Below are positions 36,532 through 47,647 of a DNA stretch of 64,000 nt, piece by piece. Location: contig CM028338.1 in NCBI GenBank assembly GCA_016647705.1, positions 37,458,676 through 37,522,675 of the forward strand. The letters run 5' to 3'. The notes under the pieces are model-generated. The model searched no databases, was not told the DNA's origin, and saw only the letters and a program-made list of their open reading frames with translations. Numbering within the stretch: position 1 is the first letter of the stretch; the number at the start of each line of letters is the position of its first letter. The position numbers were made by a program, and so were the translations under genes. The DNA is from Eucommia ulmoides (Eukaryota > Streptophyta > Magnoliopsida > Garryales > Eucommiaceae).

Positions 36532-36644
36532 GGTAGCGTTTGGTGCTTGGAATGGAATTGGAATTAGAATTGAACGCGTGTAAAGATTTGGAAATGTACA
36601 TGCGTTTAATTTGAATTTTAATTTCGTGTCTCCCAAACGCTACC
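36532..36644. mobile_element. Short MITE just downstream of the acidic protein gene
   Basis: The 12-bp perfect terminal inverted repeats are ggtagcgtttgg (36532-36543) and ccaaacgctacc (36633-36644), total 113 bp. The type resembles hAT-derived MITEs. An exact TSD was not found. Confidence 0.7.
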
Positions 36645-36884
36645 TTAGTTTATTTCTTGATTTTATTCTTCTTCTTTTAGTTAGGACTATTGGTATTGGG
36701 GAGAGTTGCAGATTAGGAAGGATTTCATCTGTTGTTCAATGAGCATACCATTCATGTTCTGTTTTCTATGAAGAAAGTGAAATAGGCGGCTGTCTCATTT
36801 TTTAACATAGATATTGCATGTAAAAATTGGTCTGAAAGTGAATTCTACACCCTTATAAATAGAGAATTTTTTTTACTAGATAAA

Positions 36885-37120
36885 GAGGTGTTAGTCCAGT
36901 TGGCAATGAGAGGTGTCTCATTTATTTGTCAATCAGAGTTCGATTTTCTTGAGGAGTATTCCGGGAATTAAATCTTGAATACATCAGACCAATATGAGAG
37001 AGTACGCTCTTAAGATCCTCCGAGAAGATGATTAGTCGAAGTGCGTGTAAGTTGGCCCAGACACATCTTACAATAAAAATAAAAATAAAAAATAATAATA
37101 ATAATAATAAAATAAAGTAG
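36885..37120 (+). mobile_element. tRNA-derived SINE
   Basis: Pol III box A-like tagtccagttgg (36892-36903) and box B-like gagttcgattt (36936-36946) are about 33 bp apart, as in tRNA-derived SINEs. The body continues to gtgtaagttggcccagacac (37045-37064) and ends in an A-rich (aaaat)n/(aat)n tail to about 37115. The order fits plant SINEs. TSD not resolved. Confidence 0.75.
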
Positions 37121-37169
37121 AGAAAACTATATTTTGATATTAAAAATGGATGGAAAAAATGGGCTTAAC

Positions 37170-37347
37170 TTTCAAAAGACGCCTTGTAAGATGAGAATTG
37201 CCCTAGGCTTTATATATAGCTCAGGATCAGGTAACACAAGCAATGTGGGATTCAACACGACACTTTAAGCGCAGGGTGGACTTTTGACAACCCACTAGGA
37301 ATGGATATCAGGGGAGAAATTGCCCAACATCGATGTGGGATTCAACA
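37170..37347 (-). mobile_element. Small LTR-like fragment (TRIM-type) with duplicated motif
   Basis: On the minus strand it begins TGTTGAATCCCACATCGATG (37347) and repeats tgttgaatcccacatt at 37257. A TATA-like ctatatataaag follows near 37210-37221. A diverged relative lies at 26865-27020. This start is typical of short plant LTR elements. The far end is uncertain. Confidence 0.5.
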
Positions 37348-38077
37348 AAATTAGATTGATTTGGCATTCTAAATTTTTTAACAGGGCTAGGTATTTGTTT
37401 GAAAGAGTGATATATTCAAGTGTCAAATATTAAATTGCATTTGAAATGAGTTGATTTACAATTAAAAATTGAAATTTTAATGTAGAATCTATAGTAAGAG
37501 AAGAATATCAACAACGGATTTGAAATGATTTAGCGAAATAAGTTATGTATGAAATCCATTGTGCTTGGTAGGATTTTCCCCCATTCTAAAGTATCATTTT
37601 GATACCAGTTATTTTGACGACTCAAATTTTCTTTGCACATGAAAACAACTAGGTTTGGTGATTTCAAATTCACTCGTCCAAATGGGGCCTTAAGTTTTTT
37701 GTTTTCAAATCCAAAATTTCATTCGATAGTCAATTTGTATTTTAAAATTAGTACAATACTTGATATATCTCTTATTTTTTCGATTTGATTACTTGTGATC
37801 AATGTTTTACAATCCGGAGCGAACGTTGAACTAGAATTTTTATTGGATCACGGATCACTAGTTCAACAGGCGGGTGAATCGTTGTTGAATCGTGATGTCA
37901 TAATTACGTTATTAATAATAATTATTAAAATAATATATAAAATTTTAAAAATAAAGTGAACCAAATAACACTAACCCAAAAATTTATTGTCCAACATTGT
38001 AATTAAAGAAAAAGAAAAAACTCTAATGCCTGCATTGACAAAATCCACCTCCAAGTTAACACGAACAGAGCCACATA
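37348..38077. other. Intergenic, nothing recognised
   Basis: AT-rich sequence without ORF support, repeat structure or known motifs beyond homopolymers. Confidence 0.4.
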
Positions 38078-38235
38078 ACAAACTTGACACTCTACTTTTT
38101 ATTTTATTACGACGAAAGAGAGGTACCATCGTAGCATCTCCAAGGGCATTGTTAACAAACTTGACACTCTACTTTTCATTTTATTACAAAGAAATAGAGG
38201 TGCCATTATAGCATCTCCAAGGACATTGTTATATG
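38078..38235. repeat. Two-copy tandem repeat of about 77 bp
   Basis: The phrase acaaacttgacactctacttt..attttattac..gaaa..agaggt(a/g)ccat..tagcatctccaagg.cattgtta occurs at about 38078 and 38155. The ORFs on both strands follow from this duplication. Confidence 0.8.
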
Positions 38236-38900
38236 GTGTTCTATCCCATTTTTTTCTCTTTAAAAAAAAAAAAAAAAAAACTCCAAGGGATATATTATCA
38301 TGTATGCCATTTTGGCACACATACCCTACATGTGCCAAACATGTGCCAAATATAGCACATATAGAGGAAGAGTCAAATATTATATTAGTGGATAATGGGA
38401 GGGTTAATTAGGGTTACTTAGTTTATTTGGGTTTAAATATTTTTCAATTAAATTTTTACTTAGTTTATTTGGGTTTAAATATTATTCCGTTAATGTTGGA
38501 TTTATTTGATTAGGGCTCAGTAAAATTTTATTTGGTTAGGTTTATATTAATTTTTATTTAATTAAATTTAATTTGATTTAATAAATTTTGTTTATTTGTG
38601 TTTAATTAAGTTTGGTAGAATTTAATTTATTAATTTTATTTTATTTGGGTTGAATTAGATTAATTGGTAAAAAGAAAATTATTTGGGTTGGATTGAATTA
38701 GTTTTATTTGGGTTGAATTCAATTGATTTTAATTTTAATACAAAAATATAAAATGACACACCAAAATATAACATCTCCTTTAGAGTGCCCTTTAGATTTT
38801 GATATGCCATAATGATTTTAGTGTGCTATTTGGGCAAATGACACACCAAAATATAACAACTCCTTTAGAGTTGCTCTCACATTGCAGTGCCCAAAGGAAG
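38236..38900. mobile_element. MITE-like sequence with repeated internal blocks
   Basis: gcatctccaaggacattgtt (near 38211) and the reversed form aactcctttagagttgctct (38857-38876) act as loose inverted ends. The phrase gacacaccaaaatataaca occurs twice (38754, 38840). Between them lies a run of att/ttgggtt-rich sequence. Possibly a degraded MITE with a second one nested. Confidence 0.4.
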
Positions 38901-39169
38901 TGAGGCACCTGAATTTCTACAACAATTTGTCCCAAATAATTGCCTTGTAGTCGTTGGAACTGGTGCCAACGTTCGCCTCAACAGTGAGCCAATTATTTGT
39001 GTTGGCGACCGGTTGGGCTTGTCGAGAAGGGAACAAAAAAATCACAAAATAGAATTTGAAAAATAATTTTTTTTTTTTTTTAAAGAAATGAAAAACAAAA
39101 GAGAAAGATAAAGAGTAGAGAATAAAAGTAAAATAAAATAAAAATTATCAACTAATATCTCAAATATTA

Positions 39170-39469
39170 GGGAAAAAGACCTTTTTGGTACCTGAAAGAT
39201 GGCGAAAGTGTTCAATTGGCCCCTAAAATTTGAAACTCGACACATTTGATCTCAACATTTCAAAATTGTTCCAAATTGGCCATTGGGTCGGGTTTAGGTC
39301 GGGTTCCGTTAGTAAAATTTTGGGGAATTGGATGGAAAAAGTCACGTGACAAGCACATGACGTTTGGCCAAGGATACATGCGTCATTTTATTCTTATTAA
39401 TTTAGAAGGGTCTATTTGCATATGTTGTTAAACTAAGGGGGTCAAAATATTTTTTCCCAAACCATTTTC

Positions 39470-39500
<31 letters not shown>

Positions 39501-40661
39501 TGTCTTGTTGGCTCCTTATACCCTCCGTTTCTCTGCACCACCGAGCACCACCACGCCACCACACAACCGCCTCTACCATCATCGTCTGCTTCTTCTTCGC
39601 CATCCTCCATCGTCTGCTTCTACTCCATCCTACATCGCCGTTGTCTGCTTCTTCTACATCTTCCATCGCCTTCGTCTGCTTCTTCTCCGTCCTTCGTCGC
39701 CGTCGCCGTCATCCGCTTCTTCTCCATCCTCCATTGCTTCAACTGTCATCATCTTCGTTGTCTGCTTAGCATCGAAATCAAAAACGATTTCGATTTCGAA
39801 ATGGAAACTAGGCTTTCGATTTCGAAATCGAAATATTGATTTCGAAAACTTTCGATTTCGATTTCGTTTTTGAAATCGAAAGGTTTTCGATTGATTTCGA
39901 TTTCGTTTTTGAAATCGAAATCCAACCGTAGGTTCGATTTCGAAAACGAAATCGAAATGGAAACTAGGCTTTTGATTTCGAAATCAAAATGTTGATTTCA
40001 AAATCTTTCGATTTCAATTTCGTTTTCGTTCAAAAGGGTTTCGAAACCTCAGGTTCGATTTCGAAAAGTCGAACCAGATGAGGCGGTTACGGCGGCAGCA
40101 ACCGACGGAAAGTCGAAGAAGGTTAAGGCGTCGTTTAAGCTTGTGGCGGCTCCCATGTTTCTGTTTTTGCTTCTGTTTCCCATATTTCAGTTTTTGTTTC
40201 TGTTTCTGTTTCTTTTGACAATATCTGTTTCTCATGTTTCTGTTTCTGCTTTTTTGGCGGAGATGGCAGTATTGGTTCGTTTGGTGGTCATTTGATGGTG
40301 GTGTTGTGTTGTTTGGTTTCGTGGTAGAATCGGCGGTGGAGTTAGGCGGTGGAAGGTGTTCGGCGGTGGGGGGTGTTTGGCTCAGTGGTGTAGGGACAAA
40401 GAAGAAAAACTGAAAGAAATAAAAGAAAAAAATATTTTTGACCCCTAGAAGTTTAGATGACTTCTCAAATTAATTCCTTTGAATAAAAAGACTAAAATAT
40501 CCTTAATGAAACGTTGACCGTCAGTTGACTTAACGGAATCTGCCTCAGGGGCCAATTTGGAACGATTTTGAAATGTTGAAATTAAATGTGTCGAGTTTTA
40601 AATTTTAGGGGCCGATTGAATATTTTCGTCATCTTTCAAAGACAAAAAGGTCTTTTTTTCC
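39170..40661. mobile_element. Non-autonomous Mutator-like element (1.49 kb)
   Basis: A perfect 9-bp TSD caaatatta (39161-39169 and 40662-40670) flanks long inverted termini. The left runs ggaaaaagacctttttgg, caattggcccctaaaattt, aactcgacacattt and ccaaattggcc. The right, read in reverse, repeats the same series over about 130 bp and more weakly to about 250 bp. No transposase is present. The interior has a CT-rich exon-like part (39530-39770) and GAAATC simple repeats. A 9-bp TSD with long TIRs is the Mutator hallmark. The palindrome gtcacgtgac lies at 39341-39350. Confidence 0.88.
39780..40075. repeat. GATTTCGAAATC simple-sequence region
   Basis: Reiterated gatttcgaaatcgaaa with palindromic units fills the Mutator-like element's interior, with two longer duplicated blocks containing atggaaactaggctt (39799 and 39956). 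Confidence 0.8.
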
Positions 40662-41029
40662 CAAATATTATGAAAAGGTAAAAGTGATCATTAGACTTCA
40701 GAATTATGTGTTATGTGGCGGGAAGGCGGGAACATTTGATAATTTTATTAGATTTACGTAAAATGGAGATTTTCAAAGCGCCAACAATAAAAGTGAAAAA
40801 ATTGATCAAATTAGTAATGGCCAGGTGCAAAAAGAAAAGAAAACCAAAACTCAACCATAAATAATAAAGAAATATTTAATGAACAATTAAAAAAAAATAA
40901 AAAAAAAATGAGTGAGAGGTCTTCCATTTAAGTTTTAATTGGTAAAAAATCCTACATGCAGTAAGTTTTTTTGATTTAATCCTATCTATTTTAAAAAAAA
41001 AGAAATTTTGCTCACATGATAACCACACG

Positions 41030-41525
41030 CGAGTTACATGTAACTATTTTGTGTGTAATATTACTGTATTAGTTATATGTAATTAATTTTTTTTTTATTT
41101 ATTTATTTTTTCTAGTTACATGTTGTAATAATAGGTAACTTTTTAGTTACATGTTGTTTGTGATATGTAATTAAAAAAATTAATATTTTTCAGTTACATG
41201 TTTAAAAAATATGTAACTTTTTAGTTACGTGTCTCTAATATATAATTAAAAAATTTGATATTTTTTCAATTACGTCATCAAATATTATATATATATATAT
41301 ATAATTGTAATATGTAACTAATATTATATAATTATATGTAACTAAAAATAATCAAATATATATGAAAAATAACAATTATAAAATTATAATTAACATTAGT
41401 TACATGTATATAATTGTAATATGTAACTAATATTATATAATTATATGTAATTAAAAATAGTCAAATATATATGAAAAATGACAATTATAAAATTATAATT
41501 AACATTAGTTACATGTAACAAAATT
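41030..41525. repeat. TTACATGTAA-rich palindromic repeats with a 108-bp tandem pair
   Basis: Variants of agttacatgtaact recur roughly every 30-60 bp from 41030. From 41307 to 41520 a unit of about 108 bp (aattgtaatatgtaactaat to ttaacattagttacatgta) is present twice. It lies about 220 bp beyond the 3' end of the TTM3-like gene. The stretch 40671-41030 between it and the Mutator-like element holds nothing recognised. Confidence 0.75.
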
Positions 41526-41738
41526 CACTATAAAAACTGAATATACTCACTAAAAGGTTCTTTATAATTCTTGCAATATTTTTACAATTCCTGCAATGCA
41601 GGATTAAAACACAAGTGAAATTTAATTTAAAAGGCTAAATCAAAATTTAATAACATAAAAAAAACTTTCCGCACCAATTAGAGTTAAAAAAATTTGACAT
41701 TTCACCAATTTTCCACTTAAAAAAAAAAACCATCAACC

Positions 41739-42347
41739 TTACCATGGTAGCAGCTTCCCTGATCGGAAAATGGCGAACTTCGACACCTCCGAATACGAAT
41801 ACTCAATCCCATTCTCCCTCAACAATTCCTCCATCAATTTCTTCGCTCTCTCCGGTTCAGAGCTCTCGCACTCCACCTCGTAACTCGTTCCGAAATCGTA
41901 ATTCGTCTCGTCGATCTCCAATCTCAGCCCCTTCCACTCGTACACCGCCCTCAGATTCCTAAACCCTCCCAGACACACCACCCCCTCCCCTCCGATTCCG
42001 AATTCCTCCCTCACTCTCTCGATCACTCTCGATTCGATCGACAGTAGCCGCCATGGCTCCGCCACGCACGCCCTGGCAATGGACGGCTCGATCTGCTCCT
42101 CGTCCTCCTCCACGCGGCTGATTCCGCCCCTGATTACGGGCTTGGCCTTGAGGGAGACGACGCAGCGGGAGTTGAGGTCGTAGAATCGGAGGCGGAGGAC
42201 GGCAAGATTCGAGGAGAGCTCCGAATTGGCGCCGTCGAAGAAGACGTTCTCCTGGGCTAGGGTTTCGACGTGGTGGCGGGAGAGTAGGTCGCAGAGTCTC
42301 TGGTGAGAGGTGGAGTCACGCAGTCGGAGCTTTACCTCCACTTCCAT
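41739..42347 (-). CDS. TTM3: CYTH-domain triphosphatase, TTM3-like
   Basis: A single uninterrupted frame of 202 residues from ATG at 42345-42347 to TAA at 41739-41741. It belongs to the CYTH/triphosphate tunnel metalloenzyme family, which hydrolyses inorganic tripolyphosphate inside an eight-stranded beta-barrel. The signature ExExK is at residues 2-6 (MEVEVKLRL). Other barrel residues are visible in order: VLRLRF, VVSLKAKP, ISRVEEDEEQIE, RNLRAVYEW, LRLEIDET, SYEVECE and SKFAIFRSGKLP. Length and order match the short plant TTM3 type, which lacks the uridine-kinase domain of TTM1/2. The frame is open 24 codons further upstream but without an ATG, so the Met before EVEVKL is the start. Coding GC is far above the flanks. 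Bicistronic CDC26-TTM3 transcripts are known in plants, but I see no CDC26 frame upstream, where a Mutator-like element begins 273 bp away. Confidence 0.9.
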   Translation of the reverse strand: MEVEVKLRLRDSTSHQRLCDLLSRHHVETLAQENVFFDGANSELSSNLAVLRLRFYDLNSRCVVSLKAKPVIRGGISRVEEDEEQIEPSIARACVAEPWRLLSIESRVIERVREEFGIGGEGVVCLGGFRNLRAVYEWKGLRLEIDETNYDFGTSYEVECESSEPERAKKLMEELLRENGIEYSYSEVSKFAIFRSGKLLPW

Positions 42348-42619
42348 GGATTTCTTAAGCTGGTTCTTTATAGGAAATTTCAAGAGTTTGTGGAGTATTC
42401 CGGTGGCGGAGGCGACCACTGACCTGGGGGCGACGGCGACGGAGGAAGATTGGAAGGCCTATACGAGTGGAGGTGGAGAGAGGATAAATGGGAGATGGAT
42501 TGATGGAACGGTGGAGATAGGATGCGGGAGATGGAAGAACCCCAACTACTAACACATACCTTTCTAGTTTCGGCAATAACGAATTTTTTTATTTAAAATA
42601 ATTAAATTAAATATTTTTA
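42348..42619 (-). promoter_or_regulatory. Short upstream region of the TTM3-like gene
   Basis: 272 bp between the start codon and the TSD of the Mutator-like element. The proximal 200 bp are GC-rich and look like a 5' leader. No clear TATA box. The Mutator-like TIR therefore lies where promoter elements would be. Confidence 0.45.
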
Positions 42620-44282
42620 GGACAAATTACAATTTTCATCTTCGTATTTGCATAATTTTTTTATTTTGCCCTCTAATTTTTTTTTTTAAAATAGTCCTCG
42701 TATTTACACGAGATTTTTAAGTGACCATTTTGTCAAAACATTAGGTTAAAACTAATAGAAATGAGTCACGTGACTTGCACATACAAATTTCAGGGTAAAA
42801 AGGTAATTTTTATTCTCTTTTTATTTTTCCTTCTCTTTCTTCTTCTTTTTTTATCCTTCTGACAACACCTTAGTACTCCGTCACTACCTCCATCTTCACC
42901 ATGCCATCTACCAAAAATCAGAAATAGGAGAAATAACAGCACCATATCATGTCTTCGCCGCCACCGCCTTATGTCACCATCGACATCGAAGCCATCGTGC
43001 AAGCCCATCTCATGTGCTCGCAAGCGGAATGGGGAACTTGAATTTCAGCTCCAATTTGTAGCTCCAACTCAAGTTTCACCTCCGATTTGCAACTCCAACT
43101 CAGGTTTCGAAGGTTTGCATTAAGGAAAATATCAAGTTTGCAATTTTATTCCTAATCTCAAAGATTTTTGGGTAATTTCGGTTCGACTGAAATCAGATTT
43201 TCCTAGATTTTGTGTTTGTGATTTTTATTCCACATTTGAGATTGAATGATTTTCTAAAAAGTTGATTTTTGATTTTTGTGAAGTAGATTTTTGATTTCTC
43301 TGTTCTTCATTCTCTCCTCTATTTCTCCGTTCGATTGATTTAGCTCTCGCAGTCGTAACACATGATATCAAAATACTCCGCCATTGGACATGGAAGTCTT
43401 GGTGACGATAAGAAGCTTGATCAATTCCAGATTCATTTTCTCTACTCTATCTCTATGCTCGATTAATATTCCTAGTTTGTTTGGGTAATGAAAAAAGATA
43501 GTGAAAAAAAACAGAGAATTGTTTTTGAGTTGAAAACCAAACAAACCCTTGAATTCATAAGTTATAAATCACAAATTATTCAAATTTAATGCTATTTATT
43601 GAAAATCTGAAACCTTATATAAGAGAAGTCATTCAGACATAAACATAAACACCATACCTTCAATTCGGAATTACTTCTTTCTCTTTCTTCCCCACAAATG
43701 TATCAATTCAAATATCCAACTTTTCACCAATTTGTTCACAATATGTCACTGACTATGACCACCTACACACACACACACACACAAATATATATAAAGAAAG
43801 AGAGAGAGAAATGGATGGAGAAAATCAGAACCATCCAATGAATTAGCTTGAATGGAAAAATGGGAAAATGGGGTTTGAATCAACGGTTGTGCACTTCCCA
43901 TGAGTCGTTTATTGAATTTTATATAACCCTTGTGGAACGGCGAAGCTTGAAAAAAAGAGAGATATGGAGGGAGAGAACTATAAGGAGGAAGGTGGAGGTT
44001 GATTGGGCATTTGGGCGGAGAAGAGAGACAGGGAAGTGAAAACAATAAGAAAAAGAAAAAAAAAAAGGAAAAGAAAATGAAAATTAACTTTTTACCCCTA
44101 AAATTTGCATGTGCAAGTCAGGTGACTCATTTCTGTTAGTTTTAATCTCATTTTTTGACAGAGTGATCATTAAAAAAATCTCGTGCAAATACGAGAGCCA
44201 TTTTGAAAAAAAAATTATAAAAAAAATTAGAGGGCCAAATAAAAAATGCGTGCAAATAGGAGACCAAAATTGTAATTTGCCC
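42620..44282. mobile_element. Non-autonomous Mutator-like element upstream of the TTM3-like gene (1.66 kb)
   Basis: Long inverted termini of about 210 bp: left ggacaaattacaattttcat..gtatttgca..ttgccctctaatttt..gagtcacgtgacttgcacat; right, reversed, gggcaaattacaattttggt and so on. The flanks share aatattttta (42610-42619 and 44283-44292), a 9-10 bp TSD. No transposase. The interior (42840-44060) has CT-rich and exon-like GC patches near 42950-43100 but no convincing ORF. An (AC)n tract lies at 43765-43783. Confidence 0.87.
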
Positions 44283-44292
44283 AATATTTTTA

Positions 44293-44661
44293 TGGTCAAG
44301 CTTTAAAATAAAAATTAATTGAAAATAAATAGTTAAATATTTATTGATCATGTATATTTGTTGATTCTAGATTACTAGTGATTTTTTTTTTTTTCTTTGT
44401 AGTTTTTTTTTTATTATATATTTTCGTTTATTGTTGTTACTAAATTAATTTCATATTAAAATATTATAAACTCAAAAAATGATTTTTTGTTTTCCTCTAT
44501 TTATATGGCTGAGAAATACTGGAAAAAAACAAACAATTAAAACCACCAAAAAAAAAAAAAAAAATCACTTAAAAATTAAATCGATAAAATATTGCTAGTT
44601 CATCTCCTAATTCCTATTTTTTCATTATTACAAATGAACTTGGGTAGAATTTAGTGAGAAT
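44293..44661. other. AT-rich spacer between two Mutator-like elements
   Basis: Homopolymer-rich, no gene or repeat recognised. Confidence 0.4.
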
Positions 44662-44670
44662 ATATGCGGG

Positions 44671-46546
44671 GAGTTCTTTACACAATAAAATATTTTTAGT
44701 TTTTTTTTTCCTTCTAAAAACACATGTTTTCAAAATTTATTTACGAAACACGAGTATTCCAGTGGTCCGAACATCGGGATCAATAATTATTATTTTCAAG
44801 ATCTCGATGTTGTGAACGCCGGGATCATTCAATTGTAACAACACAACACTGTTTGTGCAAAACGGTGATGTGCCGTTTGTGTTGGTCAAACGGTACCGTT
44901 TGACTAACAGCTTGGTCAATGTGACCAAGTTGCTTTTGTAGTTGGTTTGCAACAGCTTTGGTCCCAATGTTATCAACACGGGGACCAAACTAGTATAAAT
45001 CCCCCCCAACCCCCACCCGTCTAAACTTACATCCCACCATCTGAACTTATATTTGTCTTCATCCTCTTTCATATTTCTTGTTGTTAATGTCTATTTATAA
45101 AAAAAAAAATCACAATTTCACAACGTCTTCTTCTTGTTTCAAAAGTAAGTTTAACTGATTTTTTTTTGTTTATTTTATTTGTTACTTTGATTACTATATT
45201 TTTTTACTTGTTTAATTATTTAGTTAATCTGTTTGTTTATTAGTTAGTTTATTTATTTAATTTGTTAATTAGTTGGTTAATTTAATTTGTTAATTTAGTT
45301 GTTTAATTTCTTAGTTAGTTTGTTAGTTTAATTTATTAATTTAGTTGTTTAATTAAAAACTATGCACTTTGGCCACTCAAAGTTTGAGTAAATTATATAT
45401 GTGTGAGAAATTATAAATTGAAATATAAATTATAATATATTATTTTTAAAAAAAAAATTATTAGTTAGTTAGTTACTTAATTTGAGTTTAATTTGTTAAT
45501 TTAGTTGTTTAATTAAAAATGTGCATTTTAGTCCCCTCAAAGTTTGACAAATTACACATGTGGAAAAATATAAATTGAAATAGAAATTATAATAGATTGT
45601 TTTAAAAAAAAAATATTAGTTAGTTAATTAGTTTAAATTTTTAATTTAGTCGTTTAATTAAAAAATATGTATTTTGACCTCTCAAAATTTGATAAATTAC
45701 ACATGTGAGAAAATATAAAAATAAAAGTAAGTTTTTTTTTTTTTTTTTTTAATTTATTTGTTAATTTGATTACTATATTTTTTACTTGTTTAATTATTTA
45801 GTTAATCTGTTCGTTAGTCAGTTAGTTTACTTATTTAATTTGTTAATTAGTTGGTTAATTTAATTTATTAGTTTAGTTGTCTAATTTCTTAGTTAGTTTG
45901 TTACTTTAATTTGTTAATTTAGTTGTTAATTAAAAACTATGCACTTTTGGCCCCTCAAAGTTTGAGTAAATTATACATGTGTAAGAAATTATAAATTGAA
46001 ATATAAATTATAATATATTATTTTTAAAAAAATTATTAGTTAGTTAGTTACTTAATTTGATTTTCATTTGTTAATTTAGTTGTTTAATTAAAAAATGTGC
46101 ACTTTGGCCCTTCAAAGTTTGACAAATTACACATGTGGGAAAATATAAGTTGAAATAGAAATTATAATAGATAGTTTTTTTAAAAAAAAATTAGTTAGTT
46201 AATTAGTTAAATTTTTTAATTTAGTTTAATTAAAAAATGTGCACTTTGACCCCCTCAAAATTTGATTAATTACACATGTGAAGAAGGCAAATGAACTCTC
46301 CAAAGTATGAATGATGAAGGAGGTAGTATGAATCAGGAAGAAGGCGTAGTATGAATGAGGAAGAAGACGTTCACAATGCCGAGACCATCAAATTAAAAAA
46401 AAAAAAAAAAATGGTCCCGGTGTTCGGAACACCGGGACTAAGATCTAGGTGTTCCGAATACCGGGTCATTCGCGTTTCGTAAATAAGTTTGAAAACACGT
46501 GTTTTCAGATTTGTTTTTTAAATATATTTATTATGTAAAGAACTCT
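44671..46546. mobile_element. Non-autonomous Mutator-like element (1.88 kb)
   Basis: Inverted ends gagttctttaca and, further in, aacacatgttttcaaaattt, atttacgaaacacgagt, mirrored at the right by cgcgtttcgtaaataag, gaaaacacgtgttttcag and tgtaaagaactc. TIRs run about 110 bp. The 9-bp flanks atatgcggg (44662-44670) and atatgcgag (46547-46555) differ at one base. The interior starts with GC-richer sequence (44800-45030, including tataaatccccc) and then a large tandem duplication. No transposase. Confidence 0.82.
45190..46270. repeat. Tandem duplication of about 580 bp inside the Mutator-like element
   Basis: Copy 1 begins near 45190 and copy 2 near 45768, both with ttactatattttt..acttgtttaattatttagttaatctg..gcacttt.ggcc.ctcaaagtttga. 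Within each copy the actt(t)ggcccctcaaagtttga block recurs about every 170 bp, so the structure is hierarchical. Confidence 0.8.
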
Positions 46547-47647
46547 ATATGCGAGTAACCTTTTGTACTAATTACATTAGGTTACTTTGCAGTTTGCATA
46601 TATGAATACAATACATAATACACGTGCTAAATATGTATTTGTTTAATTATGACATTCAAAACATATATGACACTTCATGTGAATGTCAACTACAAACCTT
46701 TGTTATGAAAAATCCAATGAGAAAACAAACTTACGGACACCACAAGAAATAAGACTTTTTATCACGCTTAATAAATATAATTTATCTCATTTTTTATCTC
46801 ATTATTTTAATAAAATATGATAATAAGTTGGTAGCTTTTATCACGTTATAATTTATAAGTGTGATTAATTGGTCAGTAAGATAAATTGGCTCCTCATATG
46901 CGTTGTTTTTCCAAATGTTAAATAAATTGAACGATTAAGATATTTTAGTAGTTGCATCCTAATTTGATAAATTAGCTTTCAAAATGTTGTTGGCAATACT
47001 TTTGTAAAACAGATATGAGAAATTATCATTTAACCTTATATGTTAAACGTCAATATCACTATTCTTCTTGAGTTCAATGTGTATAAAAGAATTTTGACAA
47101 AATATACTTAGTTCTATCACCTTTGACATAACCCTTTTTTTGGCTATGAAATGCATGCAACATTATCTTCATATAATACCGTAGGTTAACCTTTTATAAA
47201 AGGCAATTAATATTTTTTTTTGAATATGTTGTAGAACAAATCTAATCCAAACACATTCTCGACTTGATTCATGCATTACAAGTATTTCAGTGTGATTTGA
47301 TGAAGTGAATTTGATCGTTTTCTTTACAGATTACCGAGAGATAGCAATTCCACCACAAGTAAATAAATACCCAATTGGTGATCGAGCTTTATGAGGATCC
47401 GAAAGATACCCAGGATTGCTATATCCAATTAATTGTACTTTAGATCCCATGGGATAAAATAGACCCAAATCTATCGTTCCTCGAAGATAGCGTAGTATAT
47501 GTTTAATTCCATTCTAATGTCTTTGGGTTGATGCAAAACTATATCTTGCCAATTAATTAACCGAACATGCTATATCTGGTTGTGCGCAAATAGCAAGATA
47601 CATTAAAGCTCCGATTGCACTAAGATATGGTATTTTAGGACCAAGAA

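Noticed and set aside
36172..36601. Ser-rich and Met/Thr-rich ORFs overlapping the acidic exon
   Set aside because: They are other-frame and antisense readings of the GAT/GAC-rich exon.
42348..42419. 24-residue N-terminal extension of the TTM3-like protein
   Set aside because: The open frame starts at a GTG with no upstream ATG; the family start MEVEVKL fits the ATG at 42347.
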